In this document: piece by piece, positions 32,031 through 43,766 of the stretch
Numbering within the stretch: position 1 is the first letter of the stretch
Layout: each line of letters starts with the position of its first letter
From: Iris pallida
Lineage: Eukaryota; Streptophyta; Magnoliopsida; Asparagales; Iridaceae
Direction of reading: 5' to 3'
Assembly: GCA_029216955.1 (NCBI GenBank)
Contig: JANAVB010007000.1
Span: 186,001-250,000, forward strand
DNA: 64,000 nucleotides
Program-made: the position numbers and the translations under genes
The notes under the pieces: generated by a model
The model's input: the letters and a program-made list of their open reading frames with translations, nothing else
The model's database searches: none
What the model was told of the DNA's origin: nothing

Positions 32031-32418
32031 GTTCATTTTTGTCCACCCACCAAAACTAAGATGGATGTTCATCCTTCCACTCAATATGTAGACACGTGTT
32101 ATATTTACCCAAACTAAAACTACTTTGAGAGTGGTTTTGTGAACATCTAATTAATTTTGACAGGAACAGATCTGTTGTTCCCAAAATGGGTGTTTCAATC
32201 ATGTTCCTTCCCTTATGCATGTAACATTTGTATTTTTTTTTTATCAATAACTTAGTAATTATGGATACAAAAATTATTGTCTGCATATAAGAGGGGGCAT
32301 GATTGGAACACTCTTTTTTTGGGACAACAAATATGCTTTCAATTTTGAGCACTAATTCGACACGTGTCTATCATTAAGTGGAAGGATGAACAACCATTTT
32401 TGTGGGTGAAAAAAATGA
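32031..32418. mobile_element. Palindromic MITE of about 390 bp
   Basis: The arm CACCCACCAAAA...TGTTCATCCTTCCACT...GACACGTGT pairs with its inverse at 32359-32409, and an inner pair (TTGTTCCCAAAA / TTTTTGGGACAA) continues it. No ORF. Exact ends are uncertain by about 10 bp. Confidence 0.72.
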
Positions 32419-32431
32419 CAATAACCCTAGG

Positions 32432-32593
32432 ATTACAACCAAAAACATTACAATCTTCTTACAACCGTCTAGGTAACAGTTGTCAATTGGGTCTCCTCTA
32501 TCCCTCTCTTTCCACATGAAGAGAAGGAAACCAATTGACAACTGTCATCTATATATGCGGTTGTAAGAATGTTGTAATGCTTTTGGTTGTAAT
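32432..32593. mobile_element. Palindromic MITE of about 160 bp, with an adjoining 14-bp palindrome
   Basis: The arms ATTACAACCAAAAACATTAC and CTTACAACCG, and CAGTTGTCAATTGG, are repeated inverted on the right. Directly adjoining, TTCTATCATTGTTC (32593-32606) is inverted perfectly at 32614-32627. Confidence 0.75.
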
Positions 32594-32713
32594 TCTATCA
32601 TTGTTCCAAAAATGAACAATGATAGAATAAGAAGAGTTAAATGGGGTTAAGTGAATGAAAGTTAAGTAAGGTGGAGTAGTATATATCATTACTTGGATTG
32701 AAGGGAGAGTTAA

Positions 32714-33147
32714 GGGTCTGCTTGGCAATTATAGGGATAGCGGTTATGAGGTGTTTTTATAGTACCGGTTATGAACAGTTATGAGGGGTCCGATTTTGGA
32801 TGGTTTTTAAGTAGCGACTTTTAAACCAGTCCAATACATGCTTGGTAATTCACTAACGAGCGGTTTTGAAAGTTTTTTACACGAATAAAATTAAATAGGA
32901 AAGGGTATTAGTAGTTATAATTATATATTTTTTGTGATAATATAAATGGAATAAAATAATAAAGCCGCTCAAAATTTACCAATTTGGGGTGTTTATAAAG
33001 CCACCAAAAATTATATTACACCGGTTTTGGAAAATTTTTGAGCCGACCAAAACCAGTGCCTCAAAAAATTAACAAGCAGGAGTTTTCATAAACGGCCGGT
33101 TCAAAAACACTCTAGAACCGGTGAAAATACCATTACCAAGCAGATCC
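32714..33147. mobile_element. Harbinger/Tourist-like MITE, 434 bp
   Basis: The termini GGGTCTGCTTGGCAAT and ATTACCAAGCAGATCC are inverted copies with two mismatches. TAA flanks both ends (32711-32713 and 33148-33150). The interior has repeated CGGTT/AACCG words and no ORF. Confidence 0.82.
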
Positions 33148-33475
33148 TAAATAGGGTATGTCTAATAACTCTTGCTTAGATTGAAAGTTTTGAGTGAGGA
33201 AGATTAATAAAAATACAATAGTTACAAAATATTCTTATTACATATGCTATAAAATTAAATTGGATTGAAATTTTAATTATAATTTGTCAAAATATCTTCA
33301 TAAATGAAAAAGCTATAGAGGAGTACGTTGAAAGCAAGAAAAAATAGAGAAAAAAAGCAATAATACTTTTATAAGACATAAAAAAATTTTATGACCTATA
33401 AACTCTCGTACTCAAACCAAACATAATTCTTTTCTTTTCTTTTCTTTCTTTCTCAGCCCCTACTTAACTCTCTTA

Positions 33476-33823
33476 GGGCATGTTTGGATCACAGTAACTG
33501 CGGTGAAAGTGGCAGAAAAATGGGAGTTTCGTTGAAACTGCTCCATAAAAAACAGAGTTTTAGTGTTTGGTTACTACTTGTAATTACATTGTAGCTGTCA
33601 AATCTCTGACACAAACCAGAGACTTGTCCCCCTCCCTTCTTCCATTTTGAGCTGCAGCCAAAATGGGGAGTAACTCAGATGAAACTCACTGGAAAGAAGA
33701 GAGAAAGTGATACTTTCTAAAAAAAAAAGGAGAGGAGTAGTTTCTTCTTGGAAGTCCCTGTGCTTGACCCCACTGCTGTTCAGGTTGCGGCCACCGACCG
33801 ACCGTGGAAACAGAGAGAAAGGT
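33476..33823. mobile_element. Harbinger-like MITE, left half only
   Basis: It starts GGGCATGTTTGGATCAC after TTA, like the 6017-6900 element, and contains similar GAAAGTGG words. No inverted right end is found. It stops where the long LTR sequence begins at 33824, so it was probably cut by that insertion. Confidence 0.5.
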
Positions 33824-34787
33824 TGTATCACCCCCAGTTTTCAGAAACAGGGATATTTTTGTCATTTTACATTTTTGAATATTTTTGAAATTTATTTTAT
33901 TATTTATGATATTATTTTGGGGTTGAAATTTATTTTATTATTATGATATTGTTTTGGGGTTATTTGAGTCGGGTTCGAATTTCAACTCAATCCGACTTGA
34001 AACGGGGACCCGGGGGGTAGTTTGACTCTAGTGGGACCCACACACTAGTTAGGCATGACCCACATGATATTAATTTTAGTCCACATGATATTAATTTTAG
34101 TTAGTAGTTAGACTAATTATTTATGGATAGGTTTAGTTTAATTAGAGACTTAAAACTAGACTAAATTGACCTCAACCTTTAACCCATTCCTAATTTAAAT
34201 CAAATAGATTAGTGGGGGCATTTTGGACATTCAAATAGGGGACACCTCACCCTTTTTGGGCAGCCACCTATGGGGGGGATAAGGAGTGAGTCACTCCTTC
34301 ATTCATTTGTTTTTATCCACTTTCTCTCTCTTGTTCTTCCCCAAATTAATTTAGAGATGAACCTCCATTGATTTCATCTCCAAATCAACCCTTTCTTCCA
34401 CCAAATCTTCTTCATTTCTCCTCTACTCCATGGTTAGAGGGTGCTAGCCAAGTTTGGGAGGATTTGGAGTTCGTGTCCTTTTAGAATCTCTACGTGTCGG
34501 TGTCGTGTCGGAAGGATTTTCTTTTGAATCTCTCTTCCGGAAGGTATAATCTCTCCTCTAATCCATCCCTACATGCATATAGAAATATTTTGAACCCATA
34601 GAAATGACCCCCATGGTTGTATCTCCATTTGTGTCCATTTCGTGTCCATTTGGAGGTCATAGGAGTGTCCTTTGTGTTGTGGTTGTGTCCATGTGGGAAA
34701 ACCCCAAATTTGGACACACTATGTGTTGTTGTTATGTATGAATGAATTATTACATGTTTAATCTCATATTTTTGTATTGGAGATGTG
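33824..34787 (+). repeat. Long gypsy-like LTR 'A', left part
   Basis: It begins TGTATCACCCCC and matches the start of the LTR at 50883 in order: ATTTTTGTCATTTTA, GAGTCGGGTTCGAATTTCA, a GGGACCC block and the TCTTTCTCTC/CTTCTTC run. It is cut at 34787 by the copia element and resumes at 49324. The family is not coded for in this window; assignment to gypsy is inferred from LTR style. Confidence 0.55.
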
Positions 34788-35271
34788 TGTAGAACCCTAG
34801 AGGGGGGGTGAATAGGGAAATAAAATATAAACTACAACAATTGATGTAATAAAGACAATTGAAAGTAAAGAGTAGAAAGATCAAACGCAAACGCAAGGAT
34901 GTATCCTGATATCCTCTTTTGAGGCAATCCAGTCCCGGAACTCTCTCCGGCTTTAATCCACTATTATCCAAATAGTACACACGAGTTTGGATCCGAAGAA
35001 CTCGCCAACTTCAACACGAGTTTGGATCCGAAGACTCGCCAACTTCTACACACGAGTTTTCTTACGAAGGCTCGCCAACTTCAAACAAAAGAGAATGAGA
35101 ACTGTTGATCTTCTAACACGTGAAGATCGAAATGTACAACTCTTTAATACTCTAGCACTTTGGGAGAGGATGACAATGAAAAGCTTTGAAGAGTATTAAT
35201 GGTGGAGCTCTTGGTTGTTGGAAAATTTATGGAAGAGTTGGTGAGGAAGCTCAAGAGAGAGAGAGAGCTTC

Positions 35272-35279
35272 CTTTTATA
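35272..35279 (-). promoter_or_regulatory. TATA box of the copia LTR
   Basis: TATAAAAG on the minus strand, kept in the other LTR copy near 43725. The palindromic array starts only about 50 bp upstream, which places the array in the enhancer position. Confidence 0.7.
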
Positions 35280-35328
35280 AGAAAACCAAGAGTAGGTGGC
35301 ATTTAATGCTCTGAAATGCAGGCAGACC

Positions 35329-35815
35329 GGCATGCCGTTGGTATGCCGCGGCATACCGCCGGTATGCCGGCCAAATAGTAACGGTCATAATTATGACCGT
35401 TCAAGAGCATTAAATACGACCATTAATGCGTGTCAGACCAAATCGAAAACTAAGTATTCGAAATTCGGTATACCGCCGGTATGCCGGAGCATACCGTCGG
35501 TATGCCGATAGAATGTCACAGAAAGTTTAGAGCTGCTAGAGACGGCATGCCGCCGGTATGCCGCAGCATACCATCGGTATGCCGACAGTTGATCACAGCA
35601 ACTTTTGTGTTGCTAAAAACGGCATGCCGCCGGTATGCCGCAGCATGCCGTCAGTATGCCGACATTTCGAGACAGCAACTTTCTAAAGTCCAAAAACGGT
35701 ATACCGCCGGTATGCCGAAGCATACCGTCGGTATGCCGCTTTTTGTCACAGAACCTTTTCTGGACACGAAAATGGTATACCGCCGGTATGCCGAAGCATA
35801 TCGCCGGTATGCCGC
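35329..35815. repeat. 77-bp tandem array of paired CGGYATRCCG palindromes in the copia U3
   Basis: Six blocks of about 41 bp, each with two near-palindromic 20-mers such as GGCATGCCGCCGGTATGCCG. Blocks lie at about 35329, 35467, 35544, 35620, 35698 and 35774, so the last five have a 76-77-bp period. Between them are variable spacers with CACAG and AACTTT words. ORFs reading 'GIPPVCRSIPSVCR' are translations of the repeat, not a protein family. Confidence 0.9.
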
Positions 35816-36072
35816 TCTGAATGACATGTTTTTCGATTTGTGCTTTTAGTTATCATCCATCCTTTAGTGTTTACAGATATACCTAGACCAGTACAGACAC
35901 GAAGACTCTAAGCAGGGAACGCCGGCAACTGCTACAGTCTTCAAGGAAGAAGGAGGAAGCTCTTGAAGTGAAGAACTCCATGTAGTACATCTTCTGAGAA
36001 TATTTGAATCTGAAGAACAGAAGACTAAACTACGAAGATGCTGTTAATTACTCAAAATAAAATGTGCCAACA

Positions 36073-36088
36073 AACTCCCCCATTTTGA
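36073..36088 (-). other. Polypurine tract of the copia element
   Basis: On the minus strand AAAATGGGGGAGTT ends directly at the 3' LTR start TGTTGGC. It primes plus-strand DNA synthesis during reverse transcription. Confidence 0.85.
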
Positions 36089-36504
36089 TAATTGACAAAA
36101 TAGAGAGAGATAGCATCTTCAGGGAGTAGCTCCCCCGTAGGTAGACAGCTCCCCCTCAATACGATTTCTCCTCCTTTGTCACTTAGTCAAAGATGGGGAT
36201 AATCAATAGAAACATTGCATAAGAGAAAAGACATGAGTATATAAAGAAAAAGCATGCATGAATATATTAAAGAGAAAGTGAATACATGCTGGACCCATAC
36301 ATTTCATAGTAAGAAGATAAAAGACTCTCCACAACGAGAGCCAGACACAAAAGACAACCATAGATAATGTCCCCGAAGGACAGCAAAGAACTAAAACAAC
36401 CATAAACCGGTCCCCGAAGGACCACTAAAGACAACAAACAGAAAACACACATAAAAACTAGAACCACTCAAGAATCGAAACCACCATCAAAAGGAAGACC
36501 ATCC

Positions 36505-37709
36505 CTAATCCTCAGCCGGATCATCATCATCATCGCCCTGAGCCTGCTGGAAGGTGCCAAAAGGATCAATGCCGTCAGGGTACATAAACCCATAGGCATT
36601 GGGGTCAGAGAAGCGCGAGCCCGTGTACATGGGATCCTGAAGATTAAGATCCAGAAAAGTATCACGGTCTTGAAGAGTGCGCTGAATGAAGTACCCCTGA
36701 TCGTGGAAACGAGTCTGGATCAGGGTGCCAAGTCCACGAGTGTGGGCCCGCATCTGCTCCTCCTCCTGGGCCATCCGCATATCAAAATGCTGCTGAGTGA
36801 GCGGCATATAACGGCCCGAAGGAGGAGGGGTAGATGTGGGAGCAGCAGGCGTGGATGCCGGTTGCTCTTGGAAAGATGAGGCACGGGAAGTAGAGGCGCC
36901 AGCAAGGGTACGGGAGATAGCAAGATATGAGGGGACGCCATCCGTGGTGCAGAGAGACAGGTCAACATGCTTGGCCTCCATAAGCAGAGTGATGAAAGAG
37001 CCATAGTAGAGATTCTGCTTCCCCGAAGGCATGGTACGTCGGAATTGCAGAAGAAGAGTCTTTGAGAAGGAGAATCGCTTCCGGGCATAGAGATGGTACA
37101 TGCAGACGAGGGCATCACCAGTGATTGCGTCATAGTTCCCGCCCTTCGGAAAGAGAGTGTGGCACACGATCCGATGGAGCTCATAATAAACGGCTCCAGC
37201 TGGACAGAGAGGGCCGGGATGGCAGGAGGGTTGGGACCCTTGCAGATGATTCGGCAGAATTCGTCGAAAGGGGACGCCGCCGAGGAGTTGAGAGCACCCA
37301 AAAGAGGTAACGCATCCCCTTTGTCTGGGATGCCTAAGATGGCCCCCACTTCCCGAGATGTGAGACGGAAGTGGCGGTCATTGACCATAGATTGGATGGC
37401 GGAAGGGTCGTCGTCATCCCCTCTCATGTTGCAATAGAAAAGGCGGACAGCAGCAGGGTAGACAGGGATTTGGCGCCTTAGAAGAGAGGAGAGACCGGCA
37501 TCGTCAAACAAAGGGACGCGATCGGGAAAGAGGTTCCAGTTGATCGCCCGTCCTTTGAATACGTTGTGATTGGCGAAGTGCTGGAACCAAAGCTCGGCGG
37601 CCAGAGAGTTGGAGAAGACGCGTTGGTCATAGCCGGTAGGTAGCGCCACCGGGACGAAGGGGTTGAACCCGGAGGAATAGGAGGATCGGGGGCGCTTAGG
37701 GTTGGCCAT
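36505..37709 (-). pseudogene. Envelope-like/third ORF of the Sirevirus-type element, frameshifted
   Basis: The first frame starts at 37709 (MANPKRPRSSYSSGFNPFVP) and runs through ELWFQHFANHNVFKGRAINW and LTSREVGAILGIP. Near 37200 one base is gained or lost and the protein continues in the frame of 37167-36505 (CHTLFPKGGNYDAITGDALV, LYYGSFITLLMEAKHVDLSL), ending in an acidic tail. It resembles the 'putative plant transposon protein' domain of ORFs placed after pol in Sireviruses. The role of that ORF is not established, and calling it envelope-like rests mainly on position. I see no clear signal peptide or membrane segment. Confidence 0.7.
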
Positions 37710-38087
37710 GGAGAGGGATTGGTGCTATGGTGTGGAGGAAGAAGGAGTAGAGAGGAGAGGGAGGAAGGAGGGTTTTTAAAGAGAGGAGGAAGATGAAGAG
37801 ATGATTTTGAAAATAGGTAGGAACGGTTGTAGAGGAAGTTTGAAAGAGAAGAAGTTGAAAAGATGGAGGGAAGTTATGATGGTGGAGTAAAAAAGGAGAG
37901 AAAAATGGGGGAAGTGATGGGTAGTTAATGTGAAGAGATAGAGGATAGTAAATGAGAAGGGAGGTGATGAGATGGGAGTTGAAGATTGATGGGATGGATG
38001 AGAGAGAATAGAAGAGGGTAAAAAGGAATAAATGAAGGAGTGAAAGAATGTGGGCCCGAATCCAGAAATGAAAGCCTGTCCGCCGCT

Positions 38088-38212
38088 GCCCGGCATACCG
38101 GCGGTATGCCGACGTGTACCGACGGTATGCCGTCTTTCGAAACAGAACCTAATTCTGCCTTGAAAAACGGCATGCCGCCGGTATACCGTAGTATACCGTT
38201 GGTGTGCCGGTC
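38088..38212. repeat. Extra copies of the CGGYATRCCG palindrome between pol and ORF3
   Basis: Two blocks (about 38091-38131 and 38168-38208) of the same paired palindromes as in the U3, again about 77 bp apart. They lie in the spacer between ORF3 and the end of pol. Confidence 0.85.
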
Positions 38213-38220
38213 GACTGGGA

Positions 38221-41200
38221 CTAAGGATCAAAAGATAAAATGCCTAGTTCACGGCAAAAGAAAGAGAAGCGATCTTCCGGGAGAGGCTTAGTGAAAATAT
38301 CGGCTAATTGATAGGTAGTATCAATAAATTCAAGAAGGATATCTCCTTTTTGCTGATGGTCACGAAGAAAATGGTGTCTAATTTCAATGTGCTTCGTGCG
38401 TGAGTGACAAATCGGGTTTTTCGTGAGATTGATAGAGCTAGTGTTATCACATTTAATAGGGGTGCAAGAATGAGAAATGCCATAATCTAAAAGTGTTTGT
38501 GACATCCAAAGAATTTGTGCACAACAACAACCAGCCGCAATATACTCTGCCTCAGTGGTGGAAAGAGCAACAGAGTTTTGCTTCTTACTAAACTACGATA
38601 CCAAGGACTTCCCGAGGAATTGACATGTGCCACTAGTGCTTTTTCGGTCAATCTTGCATCCGGCAAAATCCGCATCCGAAAAGCCGTGAAGCTCAAAGGA
38701 TGAGGATTTTGGATACCAAAGACCCATGTTAATGGTGCCTTTGAGATAACGAAAAATGCGCTTAACGGCACTCAAATGTGATTCCTTTGGATTGGCTTGA
38801 TATCGTGCACACAAGCAAACACTAAACATGATATCCGGACGGCTAGCCGTTAAATAAAGTAAGCTACCGATCATACCTCTATACTTACGAATGTCGACCG
38901 ATGTGCCATCTTCATCATTGTCAAGCTTGGTCGTTGTAGCCATAGGGGTCCTCATTGATTTGGATGAGTCAAGGTCGAAACGCTTGAGGAGGTCCTTTGT
39001 ATATTTTGCTTGATTGATGAAGGTTCCTTTAGGCCCTTGTTTGATTGTAACCCCAAGAAGAAGGAGAGTTCACCCATCATACTCATTTCAAACTCTTCCT
39101 GCATAACTTTGGCAAATTCTACACAAAGTGTGTTGTTAGTAGAACCAAAAATAATATCATCAACATAAATTTGAACCAATAAGAGAGTCCCATCATGTGA
39201 TTTAATAAAAAGTGTGGTGTCAACTTTTTCCTTTGAAAAATTGTGAGAGACAAGAAAAGAGCTAAGACGCTCATACCAAGCACGTGGAGCTTGTTTGAGG
39301 CCATAAAGGGCTTTATGGAGTTTGAAAACGTGGTTAGGAAATTCAAAATCTTCAAAACCGGGAGGTTGTTTAACATAAACTTCCTCCTTAATAATACCAT
39401 TAAGAAAAGCACTCTTAACATCCATTTGAAATAGCTTAAAGTCATTAAAACAAGCAAAGACACAAAGCATACGAATGGATTCAAGACGTACAACCGGAGC
39501 ATAGGTTTCGTCGTAGTCAATGCCTTCCTCTTGGTTATAGCATTGAGCAACCAATTGGGCTTTGTTACGAGTCACTAACCCATCTTCATTTAGCTTGTTA
39601 CGAAACACCCATTTAGTTCCAATAATGGGATGATTGCTAGGTTTTGGGACAAGTTCCCAAACCTTGCTTCGCTCAAATTGATTGAGCTCCTCTTGCATAG
39701 CTATCATCCAAAATTCATCAAGGAAAGCATCATGAACATTTTTAGGCTCTATTTGAGAGATAAAAGCCACATTGGCACAAAGATCACGAGTGGCGGATCT
39801 TGTACTAACACTTGAGGAAGGATCCCCAATGATAAGCTCCTTAGGATGATTGGTGACAAATCTCCATTCTCTTGGGAGATCCTTTGGAGGAGGCTCGAGA
39901 GGAGGAGGCTCTTTTGATGGGGTCACAACTTCATTGTTAGATGAAGAAGGACGATCCTCAATAGAGGAGTTCTCCAACCCAAATGAGATGTCATCAATAT
40001 CCTCGGAGGAGGAGAATGTAGAAGAGTTGAGTTCGTTAAAAGAGACATTGATTGACTCTTCGACAACAAGACTTCTTTTATTAAAAACACAAAAACCTTT
40101 GCTATGAGTAGAGTATCCAAGGAATATCCCTTCATAGGCTTTTTTTTCAAACTTGCCTAGGTTATCCTTGGTATTCAAAATAAAACAATTGCAACCAAAA
40201 ACCTTAAAATATTCAATAGAAGGAATTTTGTTAAACCAAAGCTCATAAGGAGTCTTCTTAGTAATAGGTCTAATTAAGACTCTATTAATAACATGACACG
40301 CCGTATTAACGGCTTCCGCCCAAAAATATTGGGGGAGCTTATATTGGTTTAACATGACCTGGGCCATATCGCCAAGGGTTCTATTCTTTCTCTCCACAAC
40401 ACCATTTTGTTGAGGAGTACGGGGACAAGCAAAATCATGTCCAAAACCATTCTTTTCACAAAATCTTTTGAAATCAACATTATCAAATTCACCTCCATGA
40501 TCACTCCTAATTTTGTTAATAGAAAAACCTTTCTCATTTTGAACATGTTTACAAAAAGCAACAAATTTACGAAAGGTATCACTTTTGCAAGCAAGAAAAA
40601 TAACCCAAGTAAATCTCGAAAAATCATCAACTAAAACAAAAGCATAAAGTTTGCCACCAAGGCTAGCTACTCTACTAGGCCCAAAGAGATCCATATGAAT
40701 AAGTTGGAGGGGTCTAGTGGTACTCACAGAGTTGATGGATTTGAAGGATGACTTGGTCAACTTACTTTTCTCGCATTCTTCACATACCATATCCTTTTTG
40801 AAAGGGATGCTAGGAAGTCCTCGTACAAGCTTCTTGGAGGCGAGGCGAGAGATGGTATCCATGTTGGCGTGTCCAAGCCTCATGTGCCAAAGCCAACTCT
40901 TATCGTTCTTTGCAACTAGGCACCTGTCATTGTTAGTACCTTCAACAAGATAAAGAACATAAATATTGTTTTCTCTAATGCCTTCATACACAATAGTTCC
41001 ATTGGAGCTATCGGTAATGTGGCATTTGAGTTTAACAAACTTGATATCATAACCATTATCGGTAAGATGGCTAATACTTAAGAGATTATGCTTGAGATTA
41101 GTAACAAGACATACATTATTAATACAAGGATAAGCAGGAGAACCGATATTACCATTTCCAATAATATAACCTTTAAGATTGTTACCGAAGGAGACGTGTC

Positions 41201-41309
41201 CTTCTTTCTTCATCGATAGCGTTGTAAAAAGTGAAGCATCACCGGTCATGTGCCGTGAACAACCGCTATCGAGAATCCATTTGCTTCTAGCATGAGAAAG
41301 ATTCGTCAC
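38221..41309 (-). pseudogene. Copia pol: protease, integrase, reverse transcriptase, RNase H (two breaks)
   Basis: The long frame begins about 41309 and carries, in order, the protease motif LDSGCSRHMTGD, the GAG-pre-integrase region (LWHMRLGHANMDT), the integrase core (HMDLFGPSR, DHGGEFDN, PQQNGVVERKNRTL) and RT (NKLNEDGLVTRNKAQLVAQ, FQMDVKSAFLNG, LYGLKQAPRAWYE, IYVDDIIFGST). After SFFLG, near 39055, a one-base loss shifts the frame. The product resumes as MRTPMATTTKL and CARYQANPKESHL with RNase H (DADFAGCKIDRKSTSGTCQF). TAG at 38593-38595 replaces a Trp; the same frame continues to 38221 (TEAEYIAAGCC, NPICHSRTKHIEIRHHFLRD). Pol is in a different frame from gag. Confidence 0.93.
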
Positions 41310-43185
41310 CTACAACATAAGTTGAAGATGAACATTTTGGTACCCATGATCTTATGGGTCCATGAGTGTTAGTCTTAGGAACCCACTTAAGAACTCTCAT
41401 GTCAACTTGTTTTTTTGTATAACAAAAGTTAGAAGTGTGACCCACCAAACCACAATAATTGCACATCAAGGAAGATTTAGAAAAAGAAGTGTGAGTGTTG
41501 TGCATGTGTGAGTTTCTAGTGTGAGAAGTTCTACCATGAGTGTTATGATGATAGTAAAAAGCATGATGAGAGGTGTTCTTCTTGACAAAGGGTCCTTTTC
41601 TTGTGTTAGAAAAGGAGTTGTGTGTAGTGTTCATGTAATGATTATGCCTAGCATTGTGATGAGTGTGAGGGTGTCTTGGAGCATGCATGTGAGTGGTATT
41701 CTTATTACCTAAATTCTTACTTCGTGTAAGAAGATCATTATACTTAATAGAGGTGGAATATTCTCTTCTATTAGCATCTTGACATTTGCGCATGGCAAAT
41801 TCATAAGAGCTTCTCATGGATTGAATCTCATCATCCTTTTTCTTGATGGTGTCAAGAGATTCTTGATATTTGAGTCGCAAAGACTCTATTTCATCCGTGT
41901 CGGAAATAGAAGATTTTCCCTTCACATCAATGATGATGCTTGAGAGCCTCTCTACTTCAAGTTGAAGAGCCTCAACCTCCTTGAGAGATTTTTTGTATTT
42001 ATTCCGAACACCTTTGTGTTCTTCATGTAACTCAAGAATGGCTTTCTCCAAATCATCATAGGTAAGAGTGTTTAAAGAAAAATCATCAAGTACCTCATCG
42101 GTTGCCATGAGACAGACGTTGGCATTGTGTTTGCACTCCTTGTCGTTGTCGGAGTCGCTCGCGTCGCTTTCACACCAAATGCTAGTGTTGGCGAACTTTC
42201 TGGAGGATGAGCTTCCCTTGCTAGGTTTCTCGTACTTGCTTGAGTCTTTTCGTATCATCGGACAATCCCTCTTGATGTGTCCGGGTCTTCTGCATTGATA
42301 TCACGTCGGGTCTTCTTCATTGTCCCGTCTAGAGCGGTTGGCCTTGTTGAACTTTAAGAACTTCTGGAAGTGCTTAGCTGTGAGAGCTATTTCTTCATCG
42401 TCATCCGACTCATTGTCGTCGGAGCTATCCTTGGAGTAGGACCTTGAAGCTTTGAGAGCGAGAGTCTTCTCTTTTTCTTTGGTCTTCTCCTTCTCCTTCT
42501 CTTGAATGGAGGATTCCTCTTGATCCTTCATGTCGAGCTCGTGAGTCATTAGCTTACCCATGAGGGTCTCTAGGTTCATGACGGTTAGATCGTTCCCCTC
42601 AATGATTGCGGTAGCTTTAGGACTCCAAGCTTTCGTCAATCCTCTAAGAATTTTCCTTATCTTTTCATGAGCGGGATATTCCTTTCCAAGAGAAGAGAGA
42701 GGGTTAATAATGTCACCAAAACGAGTAAACATGCTAGCAATAGATTCATCATGCTTCATTTTAAAAGACTCATATTCTTGCGTGAGTCTACTGATCTTGG
42801 ATTCCTTCACTTGTGAAGTTCCCTCGTGTGTGACTTCAAGTAACTTCCAAATCTCATTGGAAGTCTTGCAAGTAGAGATCCGGTTGAATTCACTACTGTC
42901 GAGGGCACAGTAAAGAGCATTCATTGCCTTGGCATCTCGACAAGCAAGCTTCTTAATGTTTTCGGCAAGTGTTTCCCGAAGGGTGTCAGAAGCAATATCC
43001 TCAATAGCTCTGGAAGGAGTAGGAAGGCCATTTATCACGCAATCCCATAAATCGAAATCTATGGACTTAAGATAAATGCCCATCCTAATCTTCCAGTAGT
43101 TATAGTTGGTACCATCAAATAGGGGAGGCCTATTTGTGGAGTGTCCCTCATTGTAAAACGTATTGATGCTAGGGTTAGAGGCCAT
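41287..43185 (-). pseudogene. Copia gag with a stop at the first zinc-knuckle cysteine
   Basis: It starts at ATG 43185 (MASNPSINTFYNEGHSTNRP). A UBN2-type gag core follows (FDGTNYNYWKIRMGIYLKSI, WKLLEVTHEGTSQVKESKI, SMFTRFGDIINPLSSLGKEY), then a charged KEKEKTKEKEK region. TGA at 42301-42303 ends the frame exactly where the first Cys of a CX2CX4HX4C knuckle should be; the same frame goes on with YQCRRPGHIKRDC. The C-terminal part has a long coiled coil (about 42100-41850) and a second His/Asn-rich region with CNYCGLVGHTSNFC, an intact knuckle. It ends at 41287, overlapping pol by 23 bp in another frame. Confidence 0.9.
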
Positions 43186-43224
43186 GGATCACTCAAGGGT
43201 GTAAATCCAAATCAAGAGAACGAG

Positions 43225-43236
43225 GCTCTGATACCA
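43225..43236 (-). other. Primer binding site of the copia element, tRNA-iMet
   Basis: The minus strand reads TGGTATCAGAGC two bases after the end of the 5' LTR (43239). Confidence 0.92.
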
Positions 43237-43238
43237 AT

Positions 43239-43766
43239 TGTAGAACCCTAGAGGGGGGGTGAATAGGGAAATAAAATATAAACTACAACAATTGATGCAA
43301 TAAAGACAATTGAAAGTAAAGAGTAGAAAGATCAAACGCAAACGCAAGGATGTATCCTGGTATCCTCTTTTGAGGCAATCCAGTCCCGGAACTCTCTCCG
43401 GCTTTAATCCACTATTATCCAAATAGTACACACGAGTTTGGATCAGAAGAACTCGCCAACTTCAACACGAGTTTGGATCCGAAGACTCGCCAACTTCTAC
43501 ACACGAGTTTTCTTACGAAGGCTCGCCAACTTCAAACAAAAGAGAATGAGAACTTGTTAATCTTCTAACACGTGAAGATCGAAATGTACAACTCTTTAAT
43601 ACTCTAGCACTTTGGGAGAGGATGACAATGAAAAGCTTTGAAGAGTATTAATGGTGGAGCTCTTGGTTGTTGAAAAATTTATGGAAGAGTTGGTGAGGAA
43701 GCTCAAGAGAGAGAGAGCTTCCTTTTATAAGAAAACCAAGAGTAGGTGGCATTTAATGCTCTGAAA

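Larger units (their letters stand above)
34788..36072 (-). repeat. 3' LTR of the copia element, 1285 bp
   Basis: On the minus strand it begins TGTTGGCACA and ends GGGTTCTACA. Its U3 holds a tandem array of palindromic units directly upstream of a TATA box. All of it is matched by 43239-43768 plus 48551-49323 except two bases (CA) lost at the split. Confidence 0.92.

Noticed and set aside
35329..35815. CRISPR-like array (regular 77-bp spacing of a palindromic repeat)
   Set aside because: This is plant DNA, the spacers are related to each other, and the array is in both LTRs of a copia element.
35296..35849. ORFs rich in 'GIPPVCRSIPSVCR' peptides, also at 48547-49100 and 38040-38291, which look like a Cys-repeat protein
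   Set aside because: They are translations of the palindromic 77-bp LTR array; because the DNA is palindromic, similar peptides appear on both strands and in several frames.
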